A DNA stretch of 64,000 nucleotides from positions 17,190 to 81,189 of the forward strand of contig NZ_NRRW01000015.1 of assembly GCF_016583835.1 (NCBI RefSeq), in the 5' to 3' direction. Under the pieces are notes generated by a model. It was not told where the DNA came from. It was given only the letters and a program-made list of their open reading frames with translations, and searched no databases. This document shows, in pieces, positions 17,733-27,767 of the stretch. Numbering within the stretch: position 1 is the first letter of the stretch; every line of letters begins with the position of its first letter. Origin of the DNA: Thiococcus pfennigii. GTDB lineage: Bacteria > Pseudomonadota > Gammaproteobacteria > Chromatiales > Chromatiaceae. The position numbers were made by a program, and so were the translations under genes.

Positions 17733-17830
17733 CGCTGATTTATTGGCCGTCCTGGCCAAGAATCAGCACGGAAGTCGAAGGCGCGGTTTCCGACTTCCTT
17801 CATGTTCAGTCGCTGATCGCGACGGAACAT
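17733..17830. promoter_or_regulatory. three consecutive hairpins upstream of moxR
   Basis: In the 338-bp gap between pcm and moxR lie three adjacent inverted repeats: GCTGATT/AATCAGC (17733-17766, with inner GGCC pairs), GGAAGTCG/CGACTTCC (17769-17797), and CATGTTC-A-GTCGC / GCGAC-G-GAACATG (17800-17830). They could be operators, RNA structures or decayed insertion ends. The function is unknown. Confidence 0.5.
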
Positions 17831-17941
17831 GGCGGGGCTCCTGCCCCGCACGGGCGGCGCGGAATACCTCAGCGCTTCCCTAACTGGGCGCGGACCCCTC
17901 TTCCCCGGTTCGTAACGGATTTGTCGAGGCGATGGTGAGCG

Positions 17942-19078
<1,137 letters not shown>

Positions 19079-19092
19079 GGAGGGCGGTCGCC

Positions 19093-20043
19093 TTGATCTC
19101 GATGGTGTCGCGGGATGGCACGGCGGGCAGTGACGGCGTCCGGGTCACGCTCGCCGAGTTGCTCGGTTTGCGCGTCGAGGCGGCGCGCCTGCGCATCGCC
19201 CGCCGCGGGCGGATCCTCGCGACCCGCCACGGCGGCCATCTGTCGCGGTTTCGCGGTCGCGGCATGGAGTTCGATGAGGCGCGTCCCTACCAGCCGGGCG
19301 ACGACCCGCGCAACATGGACTGGCGGGTGACCGCACGCGCCGGCCAGCCGCACGTCAAGTGCTTCCGCGAGGAGCGCGAGCGGCCGGTCTGGCTCCTCGT
19401 CGATCAGGGGCCGACGATGCGCTTCGCCAGCCGGGTCGCCTTCAAATCGGTCGTCGCGGCCCGCGCTGCGGCGCTGCTCGGCTGGTCCGTGACCGCGGGC
19501 GGCGACCGGCTCGGCGGCCTGGTCTTCGACGAGGCGCGCCATCTGGAGCAGCGCCCGCTGGCCCGCACGGCCGGCCTGTTGCCGTTGCTGCGGGCACTCG
19601 CCGCGGCGCCCCTGTCCGGCGAAGGGACCGGGGGCGGGGGCGGCTTCACCGGCCTGGCCGCGGCCGCCGATCACCTCGCCCGCCGGGTGCGCCCGGGCAG
19701 CCTGGTCTTCCTGCTCAGCGACTTCGCCGACCTCGCCGCCGCCGATGCCTGGGCCGGCCGGCTCGGTGCCGGCAGCGAGCTGGTCCTGATCCAGGTCGTC
19801 GACCCGCTGGAGCGGCAGGCCCCGCCGCCCGGCCGCTACCCGGTCAGCGACGGCCGCCAGATCGGCTGGCTCGACACCCGCTCGGCCGCGGCGCGGCGGG
19901 CCTACGCCGAGCGCTTCGCCGAGCGCGAGGCCCGGCTGGTCGAGCTGACGCGGCGCTGGCCCGCCCACCTGGTGCGCCTGGCGACCGATGCGCCGGTCGG
20001 CCCGGCGCTGGCCCGCGGGCTCGCGGCCGGGAGGGCCAGATGA
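19093..20043 (+). CDS. DUF58 domain protein
   Basis: A 316-residue protein with the DUF58 signature GRGMEFDEARPYQPGDDPRNMDW followed by VTARAGQPHVKCFREERERPVWLLVDQ, the latter leading into a von Willebrand A-like fold with DxGPTM instead of the usual MIDAS serines. Such proteins sit between MoxR and Bat proteins and probably act as an adaptor. The TTG at 19093 has AGGAGG 9 bases upstream; the ATG three codons later (19102) is the alternative start. It follows moxR after 14 bp and overlaps the DUF4381 gene as ATGA. Confidence 0.88.
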   Translation: MISMVSRDGTAGSDGVRVTLAELLGLRVEAARLRIARRGRILATRHGGHLSRFRGRGMEFDEARPYQPGDDPRNMDWRVTARAGQPHVKCFREERERPVWLLVDQGPTMRFASRVAFKSVVAARAAALLGWSVTAGGDRLGGLVFDEARHLEQRPLARTAGLLPLLRALAAAPLSGEGTGGGGGFTGLAAAADHLARRVRPGSLVFLLSDFADLAAADAWAGRLGAGSELVLIQVVDPLERQAPPPGRYPVSDGRQIGWLDTRSAAARRAYAERFAEREARLVELTRRWPAHLVRLATDAPVGPALARGLAAGRAR

Positions 20044-20636
20044 ACCCGATCCCCGGGTCGGTCGTGCCCCCCGCCTTGACGCAGGGCGCGAGCCCGGCGC
20101 TGGCGCCCGATCCGCTCGCGGGTCTGCGCCCCTACCACCTGCCGGATCCGGTCGGCTGGTGGCCGCCGGCCCCAGGCTGGTGGCTGCTCGCGCTGGTCGT
20201 GCTGGCCGCGGCGGTGGGTCTCGTCTGGTGGTGGCGCCGGCGGCGGCGCGCCCGGGCGGCCAGCCTCCAGGCCGAGCGCGAGCTCGAGGCCCTCTGCGGC
20301 GCCTTCGCCGCGGACGGCGACGCCTTGGCGCTGGCCCGCGGCTGCTCGCGGCTGCTGCGGCGCCTCGCCGTCGTCCGCTTCGGCCGCGCGGCCGCCGCCG
20401 GTCTGGCCGGCGAGGCCTGGCTGGCCTTCCTCGACGCCCGCGGCGGCGGCGAGACCTTCCGCTTCGGCGTCGGCCGCGCCTTGCTCGACGCGCCTTATCG
20501 GCACCCGCACGATGGCCACCGGGGCACGCTCGACGCCCCGTCTCTGTGCACCGCCGTGCGCACATGGATCCGCCGTCAGCGCGAGGATGCCGTCGGGGCT
20601 GAGCGACTGCCGCAGCCGATGGTCGCGCGATGCTGA
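20040..20636 (+). CDS. DUF4381 domain protein
   Basis: A 198-residue membrane protein. After a proline-rich N-terminus with the family block LAGLRPYHLPDPVGWWPPAPGW comes one transmembrane helix (LLALVVLAAAVGLVWWW), a basic stop-transfer RRRRRARAA and a helical cytoplasmic domain. DUF4381 genes are constant members of MoxR-Bat operons and are thought to be part of the same membrane complex. The ATG overlaps the DUF58 stop (ATGA) and the gene overlaps the next one by 7 bases, so tight translational coupling is expected. Confidence 0.86.
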   Translation: MNPIPGSVVPPALTQGASPALAPDPLAGLRPYHLPDPVGWWPPAPGWWLLALVVLAAAVGLVWWWRRRRRARAASLQAERELEALCGAFAADGDALALARGCSRLLRRLAVVRFGRAAAAGLAGEAWLAFLDARGGGETFRFGVGRALLDAPYRHPHDGHRGTLDAPSLCTAVRTWIRRQREDAVGAERLPQPMVARC

Positions 20637-21634
20637 CGCTGGCCTGGCCCTGGATGCTGCTGGCCCTGCCGCTGCCGTTGGCGGTGCGCCGCTGGTTGCC
20701 GCCGGCCGCCGACCTGGACGGGCCGGCGCTGCGGTTGCCGCACTGGCGGGCCGGGGAGGCCGCGCCGGCGGCCGAGCGGGCGCGCCGCTGGCGCTGGGTC
20801 GTGGCCCTGCTCGCCTGGGTGCTGCTGGTCGGCGCGGCGGCCCGCCCCGAGTGGCTTGGCGAACCGCAGGCGGTGCCGCTCGCCGGGCGCGACCTGATGC
20901 TGGCCGTCGACATCTCCGGCAGCATGGAGCAGCCGGATTTCGTCCTCGACGGTCGCCGGGTCGCACGCCTCGCGGCCGTCAAGGCGGTCGCCGCGCGCTT
21001 CATCGAAGGCCGGCGCCAGGACCGCGTCGGGCTCATCCTGTTCGGCAGCCGCGCCTACCTCCAGACGCCGCTGACCTTCGACCGGGCGACCGTCGTGCGG
21101 CTCCTCGAAGAGGCGGTCGTCGGCCTCGCCGGGCGCGACACGGCGATCGGCGACGCGATCGGCCTCGCCGTCAAGCGGCTGTGCGACGAGCCGGCCGAGG
21201 GTCGGGTCCTGGTCCTGCTTACCGACGGCGAGAACACCGCCGGCAACCTGACGCCGCAGGAGGCCGCCGCGCTCGCCGAGCAGGCCGGCGTGCGCCTCTA
21301 CATCATCGGCATCGACCGCAGCGCCGCCGGGCGAGCGCTGCCCTTCGGGCTGGTCCTCCCGGGGCGCGAGGCGATCGATTCGGCGGGCCTCACGGCGATC
21401 GCCGAGGCGACCGGCGGGCGCTTCTTCAAGGCATCGAACACGGATGCGCTGGCGGCCATCTACGCCGAGCTCGACCGGCTGGAACCGAGCGCCCACGAGC
21501 AGCCCGGCTGGCGCCCCGTCGTCGCCCTGTTCCCATGGCCGTTGGCGGCGGCGCTCCTGATGAGCACGCTGTTGTTCGTGCCCGACGCGTGTCGCCGGTC
21601 GGCGGGCGGCGCGTCGGCCGGAGGGGACCGATAG
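20630..21634 (+). CDS. VWA domain membrane protein, BatA type
   Basis: A 334-residue protein with two N-terminal membrane segments (LTLAWPWMLLALPLPLAV and VVALLAWVLLVGAAA), a von Willebrand A domain and a C-terminal hydrophobic segment (PWPLAAALLMSTLLFV). The metal-ion-dependent adhesion site is intact: DISGSM, a threonine in the GRDTAIGD loop and LTDGENTAGN. BatA proteins work with MoxR; in Bacteroides they were linked to aerotolerance, while in proteobacteria the role is unclear. Fourth gene of the operon. Confidence 0.88.
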   Translation: MLTLAWPWMLLALPLPLAVRRWLPPAADLDGPALRLPHWRAGEAAPAAERARRWRWVVALLAWVLLVGAAARPEWLGEPQAVPLAGRDLMLAVDISGSMEQPDFVLDGRRVARLAAVKAVAARFIEGRRQDRVGLILFGSRAYLQTPLTFDRATVVRLLEEAVVGLAGRDTAIGDAIGLAVKRLCDEPAEGRVLVLLTDGENTAGNLTPQEAAALAEQAGVRLYIIGIDRSAAGRALPFGLVLPGREAIDSAGLTAIAEATGGRFFKASNTDALAAIYAELDRLEPSAHEQPGWRPVVALFPWPLAAALLMSTLLFVPDACRRSAGGASAGGDR

Positions 21635-23691
21635 TGCCAGCGGAGCTGCACTTCCTGCGCCCGGCCTGGTTCCTGGCCCTCGTGCCGCTGGCGCTGTTGC
21701 TGTGGCATCTGGCGCGTCGCGCCGGGGCCGCCGAGGCCTGGCGTGGGCAGATCGATGCCCACCTGCTGTCGCACCTGCTCGTCGGCGGCGGCCGGCCGCG
21801 GCGCTGGCGGCTCGCGCTGCTCGGCCTCGCCTGGCTGCTCGCGGTCACGGCGCTGGCCGGCCCCGTCTGGGAGCGCCAGCCGGCCCCGGCCCACCGCTCG
21901 GCGGTCGCGCGGGTGATCCTGCTCGACCTGTCGCCGACCATGCTGGCGGGCGACGTCGCCCCGTCGCGCCTGGTGCGCGCGCGCCTGGAGGTCCTCGACC
22001 TGCTGCGCGCCGGGGCCGACGGCCAGACGGCCCTGATCGCCTTCGGCGCCGAGCCCTTCCTCGTCGCGCCGCTGACGACCGATACGGCGACCATCGCCGC
22101 GCAGGTGCCGAGCCTGGCGCCGGACCTGCTGCCGGTCGATGGCGCCTCGCGCACCGACCTGGCCCTTCAGGCCGCCGGCGAGCTGCTGGCCGGGGTGGCC
22201 GGCCGGCCCGGCGAGGTGCTCGTCGTCACCGATGGCCTGCCCCAGCCGGCCTCGGCCTTTGCCGCCGCCCAGCGGCTGGCGGGCGACGGGCATCGGCTGT
22301 CGATCCTGTTGGTCGCGCCGCCGCCCGGCGGCGAAGGTCTTGCGACGGCCGAGCACGGCTCGGCCGATGGCGCGTCGCCCGACCGCGACGCGCTGGCCCG
22401 CCTCGCCGAGATCGGCGGCGGCCGCCTCGTCACCCTGACCGCCGACGGCGCCGACACGCGCGCGCTCCTCGCCGATCCCCAGGGGGCGCGGGACGCGGCC
22501 GACGACGAGGCGCCGCTGAGCGCGGACCGCTGGCGCGAGGAAGGTCCTTGGTTGCTCCTGCTGCTCGTGCCGCTCGCCGCGCTCGGTTTCCGTCGCGGCT
22601 GGCTGGCCCCGGTACTGGCGGTGGTGTTTCTCGTGCCGAGCGGCGCGCCCCAGGCCGGCGTTTGGCAAGACCTTTGGTGGCGGCCCGATCAGCAGGCGGC
22701 CCGCGACCTGGCCGAGGGGCGGGCGGCCGAGGCGGCCGAGCGATTCGCCGACCCGGCCTGGCGGGCGGCGGCGCACTACCGGGCCGGCGACTACGCCGGT
22801 GCCGTCGAGGACCTCGCCGGGCTTGGCGGGGCCGTGGCCGACTACAACCGGGGCAACGCGTTGGCGCGCGCTGGTCGTCTCGCCGAGGCGCTCGCGGCCT
22901 ACGACCAGGCGCTCGCCGCCGCGCCCGGGCTCGCCGATGCCGCCCACAACCGGGAACTGGTCCGCCGGCTGCTCGCGCAGCAGGGGCCGCAGGGCCAGGT
23001 CGATTCCGGCGATGGCCGACGAACGGGGGCACCGCCGCGCGGCCCGGCAGACTCGGACCCGGCAGGCGGTGAGGGTTCCGAACCGGAGGGTGAGGAAGCC
23101 GCCCCCGCGCCGTCCAGTCCGCAGGGGGGCGCCGAGACCGAGGGTCCAGGCCAATCCGAATCCGCCGCCCCGCCGGGGGCGGGATCCCGGTCCGCGGCGG
23201 CCGGGACCGGTGATGCCACCGATGGTGATGCCGATGATGATCGGGGGCGGCGCTCGGCAGCGGGCGGGGCCGCCGGCGCGCAGGCCGAGCCGCCCGGCGC
23301 CAGCGGCAAGGCGCCCGAGGGTTCGGCCGACGACGGTGATGGAGCCCTGGAGTCCGGCGGGCCGCCGCCCGATAATGCCGGCGACCCGTCCCCGGATGCC
23401 GCGGCGGGCGATGCGCGACCGCTGGACCAGCCCGCCCCCCAGCCCTCGGGCGGGGGCGATGCCGCCGACCTGCGGCCCGGGGAGGAGCCCGGCCTCGCGG
23501 ACCTGCTCGCGCCGCAAGACGCGTCCGTCGGCGGCCCGACGGGCGGGGTCGGCGGACTCGCCGACGACCCTCGGCAGAGCGAGGCGCAGCAGGCCTTCGA
23601 GCAGATGCTGCGGAGGGTGCCGGACGATCCGGCCGGGTTGCTGCGCCAACGCTTCCTGCTGGAGCACCTGCGCCGCGAGGGGCGGCTGTGA
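21634..23691 (+). CDS. VWA and TPR protein, BatB/BatC fusion type
   Basis: A 685-residue membrane protein. It starts at GTG 21634 (VPAELHFLRPAWFLALVPL), one base overlapping the batA stop, with GGAGGGG upstream. Order: two membrane helices, VWA domain with a weakened MIDAS (LLDLSPTML), two more hydrophobic segments near residue 310, then TPR repeats (AAHYRAGDYAGAVEDLAGL, YNRGNALARAGRLAEALAAYDQAL), then a long Gly/Pro/Asp/Glu-rich low-complexity tail of about 200 residues and a short conserved end with EQMLRRVPDDPAGLLRQRF. The fusion of BatB with BatC-like TPR is common in proteobacteria. Confidence 0.88.
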   Translation: MPAELHFLRPAWFLALVPLALLLWHLARRAGAAEAWRGQIDAHLLSHLLVGGGRPRRWRLALLGLAWLLAVTALAGPVWERQPAPAHRSAVARVILLDLSPTMLAGDVAPSRLVRARLEVLDLLRAGADGQTALIAFGAEPFLVAPLTTDTATIAAQVPSLAPDLLPVDGASRTDLALQAAGELLAGVAGRPGEVLVVTDGLPQPASAFAAAQRLAGDGHRLSILLVAPPPGGEGLATAEHGSADGASPDRDALARLAEIGGGRLVTLTADGADTRALLADPQGARDAADDEAPLSADRWREEGPWLLLLLVPLAALGFRRGWLAPVLAVVFLVPSGAPQAGVWQDLWWRPDQQAARDLAEGRAAEAAERFADPAWRAAAHYRAGDYAGAVEDLAGLGGAVADYNRGNALARAGRLAEALAAYDQALAAAPGLADAAHNRELVRRLLAQQGPQGQVDSGDGRRTGAPPRGPADSDPAGGEGSEPEGEEAAPAPSSPQGGAETEGPGQSESAAPPGAGSRSAAAGTGDATDGDADDDRGRRSAAGGAAGAQAEPPGASGKAPEGSADDGDGALESGGPPPDNAGDPSPDAAAGDARPLDQPAPQPSGGGDAADLRPGEEPGLADLLAPQDASVGGPTGGVGGLADDPRQSEAQQAFEQMLRRVPDDPAGLLRQRFLLEHLRREGRL

Positions 23692-23705
23692 TCACGGAGG
23701 GCCCG

Positions 23706-25496
23706 ATGCGATCTCTGCTTGTTCTTCTCTTGATCCTCTGCGTCGACGTCGCCGCGGCCGCCGAGCTGACCGCGCGCCTCGACCGCGAGCAGATCACCGA
23801 CGATGAGACCGTCGGTCTGTCGCTCGTCCTCGCCGGCGACGTCGGCGGGATGCCGGACCTCTCGCCGCTCGCGGCCGACTTCGACATCATCGATCAGTCG
23901 CACACGAGCCGCGTCGCCTTCGTCAACGGCCAGACGAGCGCCTCGCAGGAGTGGCGCCTGGAGATCGCTCCGCGGCGCACCGGGTTGCTGACGGTCCCCT
24001 CGTTGACCCTCGGCAGCCTCGCCACCGAGCCGCTGACGCTGACGGTGCTGGAGGCGGCGACGGCCTCGGCCCCGTCCGGCGACCAGAGCGTGCGCCTGGA
24101 GGTGACGGCGACCCCCGAGGCGCCCTATGTCCAGGGGCGCGTCGATTACGTGGTGCGGCTGCTCGCGCGGGTCGACGTCGACCTGCTCCAGCCGCGGCTC
24201 TCGGAGCCCGATGCCGAGGGGGCGCGCATCGAGCGCGTCGGCGAGGACCGCCAGTACAGCGAGACGATCGGCGGCGAGCGCTATACGGTCATCGAGCGCC
24301 GCTACGCGGTCTTTCCGCAGCGCAGCGGCCCGTTGGAGATCGATCCGCCGCACCTGGTGGCGGCGGTGCCGGTCGAACGCACACCGCCGGCGCAAGGCTT
24401 CGGTCAGGACCCGTTCGGCCCGATCGAGGAGTTCTTCGGCGCCATGCCCGGCGCCGGCGGCCTGTTGGTGGCGACGCGGCAGGTGCGCGTGCGTGGCACG
24501 CCGGTGACGCTCGCGGTACGCCCGCAGCCGCCCGGTGCCGGCGAGCCTTGGTTGCCGGCCGAGTCGGTCGAGCTGAGCGATGAATGGCAGCCGGAGGGCA
24601 CGCGCGTCGCGGTCGGCGAGGCCATCACCCGCACGGTCACGATCACCGCCGCCGGGGTCACGAGCGCCCAGTTGCCGGATCTGGCGCTCGAGGCGCCGCC
24701 CAGCGTGAGACTCTATCCGGACCCGCCGCAGGGTCGCGACGAACAGGGTGGTGAGGTGCCGGTCGCGCTCAAGCAGACGAAGGTCGCGCTGGTCGCGACC
24801 GAGCCGGGCCAGGTGACGCTGCCCGAGATTCGCCTGCCCTGGTGGGATACGACCAGCGACGTGCCGCGCGAGGCCATCATCCCGGCGCGGACGCTGGAGG
24901 TGGTCGCCTCGGCCGGCGGCGGCCACTCGGCGCCGTCGCCCGGCCCCGCTGGGGCAGCCGCCCCGTCGGCCGGGGCGTCGGCAACCGGCGGGCGCTCGCT
25001 TGCCGCAGCGGTGCCGGCCGGCGTCTGGCCCGGGCTCGCCGCCGTGCTCGCGGCCGGTTGGCTCACGACCCTCGTCCTCTGGTGGCGCGAGCGGCGCCGG
25101 CGCCCGCCGAGCCCGGATCGGGGCGACCAGGCCTCGCCCGCGCGGCGCCCGGCCCTGACCCGTGCCGAGGCCCGCCGAGCCGTCGAGCGGGCCTGTCGCA
25201 GCCGCGGTCCGCGCGATGCGCGCGACGCGCTCCTCGCCTGGGCGGCGCTCGTGTGGCCCGACGACCCGCCGCGTGGCCTGGCGGGCCTCTCGGTGCGCCT
25301 GGAATCCGACGAAGCGGCGGCGGTCTTGACCCGACTCGAGCGGGGTCTGTATGCCGAGGCGGGGCCGACCGATTGGGACGGCGAGGCGACCTGGGCGGCC
25401 GTCGGGCCGGCCCTCGCGGCCTATGAAGCGGAGGGCGACAGGGTCGCCCCGGAGGCGTCGGCGTTACCCGCGCTCTATCCGCCGCGGGTCGACTGA
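23706..25496 (+). CDS. BatD family protein
   Basis: A 596-residue exported membrane protein. The ATG at 23706 opens a signal peptide (MRSLLVLLLILCVDVAAAAE) and has GGAGG 5 bases upstream; a GTG at 23688 is possible but worse. The body holds repeated beta-sandwich BatD domains (ELTARLDREQITDDETVGLS, VEVTATPEAPYVQGRVDYVV-like block), and one C-terminal helix (GVWPGLAAVLAAGWLTTLVLWW) followed by a cytoplasmic domain. It is the last gene of the MoxR-Bat operon and is convergent with the small membrane protein gene at 25520-25681. Confidence 0.86.
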   Translation: MRSLLVLLLILCVDVAAAAELTARLDREQITDDETVGLSLVLAGDVGGMPDLSPLAADFDIIDQSHTSRVAFVNGQTSASQEWRLEIAPRRTGLLTVPSLTLGSLATEPLTLTVLEAATASAPSGDQSVRLEVTATPEAPYVQGRVDYVVRLLARVDVDLLQPRLSEPDAEGARIERVGEDRQYSETIGGERYTVIERRYAVFPQRSGPLEIDPPHLVAAVPVERTPPAQGFGQDPFGPIEEFFGAMPGAGGLLVATRQVRVRGTPVTLAVRPQPPGAGEPWLPAESVELSDEWQPEGTRVAVGEAITRTVTITAAGVTSAQLPDLALEAPPSVRLYPDPPQGRDEQGGEVPVALKQTKVALVATEPGQVTLPEIRLPWWDTTSDVPREAIIPARTLEVVASAGGGHSAPSPGPAGAAAPSAGASATGGRSLAAAVPAGVWPGLAAVLAAGWLTTLVLWWRERRRRPPSPDRGDQASPARRPALTRAEARRAVERACRSRGPRDARDALLAWAALVWPDDPPRGLAGLSVRLESDEAAAVLTRLERGLYAEAGPTDWDGEATWAAVGPALAAYEAEGDRVAPEASALPALYPPRVD

Positions 25497-25519
25497 GGGG
25501 GCGGGATGGCGGTCCCTCG

Positions 25520-25681
25520 TCACCGCATCGTCGCCGTTGCGCTCGTGCCCTGATGGACCACCGTGTCCGAGGGCGCGCTCAGGAACGACAGCAAGAGGAA
25601 CAGGGCCAACGACATCCCGGTCACGGCGATCGCCGGTAGCAGGGAGTGGTGGCCGAGGTTGGAAGGATGGTGCTTCTTCAT
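25520..25681 (-). CDS. 53-residue single-pass membrane protein
   Basis: The product begins MKKHHPSNLGHHSLLPAIAV and has one hydrophobic helix (IAVTGMSLALFLLLSFLSA) and a short polar tail. Histidines cluster on the N-terminal side (HH at 4-5 and 11-12). I do not recognise it. Support for a real gene: an unusually AT-rich leader with good -35 and -10 boxes (25777-25804) and basic N-terminus plus hydrophobic helix as in small membrane subunits. It is isolated between batD (convergent) and a REP copy. No strong Shine-Dalgarno is visible. Confidence 0.5.
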   Translation of the reverse strand: MKKHHPSNLGHHSLLPAIAVTGMSLALFLLLSFLSAPSDTVVHQGTSATATMR

Positions 25682-25776
25682 GGGTTCACCCGTTGAGGTT
25701 TCGTCTCGTTGGCTTCCGAGATGGGGCCGTGTGCGCCGACGGACAAGAGGAAAATAAGAATTATTCCTGTTGACGA

Positions 25777-25804
25777 ATGATACCCGAGTTTTCCGATCGG
25801 TCAA
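25777..25804 (-). promoter_or_regulatory. sigma-70-like promoter for the small membrane protein
   Basis: On the minus strand TTGACC, 16 bases, TATCAT. It lies about 96 bp before the start codon. Between promoter and gene is a palindromic AT-rich run (AAGAATTATTCCT on the plus strand, 25757-25769) that stands out from the surrounding 70 percent GC DNA and could be an operator. Confidence 0.5.
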
Positions 25805-25861
25805 TGGCCTCCGTCGGCCACGCCAACACGGGGCGATCGGCGAGGGTGGGCCGACGATGGG

Positions 25862-26038
25862 CGCCGTCACCCGACAGCGGGCTCGGCGGGGGCCGTGTCG
25901 CCGGCCGTCGGGTTACGCCCTGAGGGGCTAACCCGACCTACGGCCCCCGGCGCAGACCGGCACGGCCGCGTCGGTTCGTTCGTGCGCCCCACGGCATTCC
26001 GTGAGAAGGCTCGCGCGCGCCGTAACCCGACAGTGGCC
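25862..26038. repeat. REP family C copy
   Basis: Contains GTCGGGTTACGCCCTGAGGGGCTAACCCGACCTAC (read as a GTAG REP hairpin on the minus strand, positions about 25907-25942) and outer CGTCACCCGACAGCGG and CGTAACCCGACAGTGGCC. Its right end reaches the stop codon of the DUF2177 gene. Confidence 0.8.
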
Positions 26039-26455
26039 TCAGGTGCCCCCGAGCCATCGGCCGATCAGATAGCCGCCGGTCGCCACGGAGGCGCTGAGGA
26101 CCGCCCCCCAGAGGGTGTCGACGATGACGACCTTCAGCGGCCAATTGGGCAGGGTCGCCATGTTCGTCAGTTCGTAGGTCATGTAGGTGAAGAAGCCGAA
26201 CAGGGCGCCGTTGAGCAGCGCGCGCCCGAGCGAGGCATCGCCCACGGCCGGGGCGACGGCGAAGTAGAGGATGCCGCCGATGAAGATCAGGTAGAAGGCG
26301 ACCGCGGCGGCCCAGTTGACGTTCGGGCTCAGGATGTAGCCGAGGTTGTCTTGATAGAACCCCTTCGCGATCAGGCCCAGCCAGACCAGGTCGATCGCGA
26401 AGAAGACAGGGACCATCAGGAGATAGAGCTTGACGTAGAACAGGCTGTTCATCAT
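26039..26455 (-). CDS. DUF2177 family membrane protein
   Basis: A 138-residue inner-membrane protein with four hydrophobic helices. Family features are the N-terminal YLLMVPVFFAIDLVWLGLIA, GFYQDNLGYIL, a central NGALFGFFTYMTYELTN and the end VDTLWGAVLSASVATGGYLI. DUF2177 genes often sit with cyclopropane synthase, DUF1365 and an FAD-oxidoreductase, as here: the cfa stop is 76 bp upstream on the same strand. The biochemical role is unknown; a part in membrane lipid modification or the associated stress response is inferred. Confidence 0.85.
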   Translation of the reverse strand: MMNSLFYVKLYLLMVPVFFAIDLVWLGLIAKGFYQDNLGYILSPNVNWAAAVAFYLIFIGGILYFAVAPAVGDASLGRALLNGALFGFFTYMTYELTNMATLPNWPLKVVIVDTLWGAVLSASVATGGYLIGRWLGGT

Positions 26456-26531
26456 TGCCCCCTGGGCTGGTTATCCGCTGGAGGAACTCGGGCTGCCGTC
26501 GCGAGGCATCGCACCTTGCCCGGCCGAGGTG

Positions 26532-27767
26532 TCAGCGATCCGCATGCATGAAGGTCAGCTGGCGCACGCTGATGTGCTCGGTCTCGAAGCCGACGATGCA
26601 GTAGTCGAGGTAGAAGTTCCACAGGCGCTGGAAGGGCCGGTCGTAGCCAAGTCGTTCGAGCGCCTCGTGCTGACGGTTGAAGGCCTCCTTCCAGGCGGCG
26701 CAGGTCTTGGCGTAATCCCTGCCGAAGGCGATCTCCTCGTCGAGGCGCAGGCCCTGCGCGCCGGCCGCCGCGCGGATCTGCTCGAGGCTCGGCAGGTGGC
26801 CGCCGGGGAAGATGTAGGTCTGGATGAAGTCCACATCGGCCTCGTAGGCCGCCACGTGTTGCTCGGCGACCGTGATGACCTGCAAGACCGCCTTGCCGCC
26901 GGGCTTCAGCACCCGTGCGAGGGTCTCGAAGTAGTCCCGCCAGTATTCCTTGCCGACTGCCTCGAACATCTCGATGCTGACGATGTGATCGTAGCGGCCC
27001 TGCTCGTCGCGGTAATCCTGCAGCGCGACCGCGAACCGTTCCGGGGCGGCCTGGTCCGCGAGGCGCGCCCGGGCATAGCGCTGCTGTTCGCTCGAGAGCG
27101 TCAGGCCCTTGACGGTGCAGCCCTTCTGCAGCGCGGCCTCCATGAAGCCGCCCCAGCCGCAGCCGATCTCGAGGATGGACTCGCCCCCGCCGAGATCGAG
27201 CTGCGCGAGGATGCGCTCGTACTTGTTGGCCTGGGCCTGCTCCAGGGTCTCGGCCTCGTCGCGATACAGGGCGCTCGAGTAGGTCATGCTCGGATCGAGC
27301 CAGAGGGCGTAGAAGTCGTTGCCCAGGTCGTAATGGAAGGCGATGTTGTGGCGGCTGTTGTCGATCGAGTTGTGGCGCTGGCGATGGAGCCGGCGGTATT
27401 TCGCATTCAGGCGCTTGTCCATCAGCAGCGAGTCGAATAGCTCGCTGTTCGCGTAGGCCAGGTGCATCAACTGGTGGAGCGAACTCGTCTGGATCGCGCC
27501 CTCGATGTAGGCCTGTGCGAAGCCGAGTTCGCCCTGCGTCTTGATCAGCCAATAGGCCCGCAGCGGGCGCTCGATCTGCAGATCGGCCTGGAAGCCAGGC
27601 GTGTCGCCCTCGAAGCGGTAGCTCTCGCCGGCGATCTTGAGCGTCAGGGTGCCGGCGTGCAGCCGGTCGAACGGCAGGGTCAGGATCGCCCGCCGGATCA
27701 GGGCGGGATGGATCAGGCGTTCCAGCCGATCGATGAGGGCCGTGGTGGCCGCGATCTCCTTCAGCAT
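26532..27767 (-). CDS. cyclopropane-fatty-acyl-phospholipid synthase family methyltransferase
   Basis: A 411-residue SAM-dependent enzyme acting on unsaturated phospholipid acyl chains in the membrane. The N-terminal lipid-binding domain is followed by NIAFHYDLGNDFYALWLDP, TYSSALY, the SAM site ILEIGCGWGGFMEAA, KGLTLSSEQ and VSIEMFEAVGKEYW, all hallmark CFA synthase blocks. The last part has YIFPGGHLPSL. The ATG lies inside the end of the DUF1365 gene (7-base overlap). In this four-gene context homologs in Rhodobacter take part in the singlet-oxygen response, so the product could be a methylated or furan-type fatty acid rather than a simple cyclopropane. Confidence 0.88.
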   Translation of the reverse strand: MLKEIAATTALIDRLERLIHPALIRRAILTLPFDRLHAGTLTLKIAGESYRFEGDTPGFQADLQIERPLRAYWLIKTQGELGFAQAYIEGAIQTSSLHQLMHLAYANSELFDSLLMDKRLNAKYRRLHRQRHNSIDNSRHNIAFHYDLGNDFYALWLDPSMTYSSALYRDEAETLEQAQANKYERILAQLDLGGGESILEIGCGWGGFMEAALQKGCTVKGLTLSSEQQRYARARLADQAAPERFAVALQDYRDEQGRYDHIVSIEMFEAVGKEYWRDYFETLARVLKPGGKAVLQVITVAEQHVAAYEADVDFIQTYIFPGGHLPSLEQIRAAAGAQGLRLDEEIAFGRDYAKTCAAWKEAFNRQHEALERLGYDRPFQRLWNFYLDYCIVGFETEHISVRQLTFMHADR

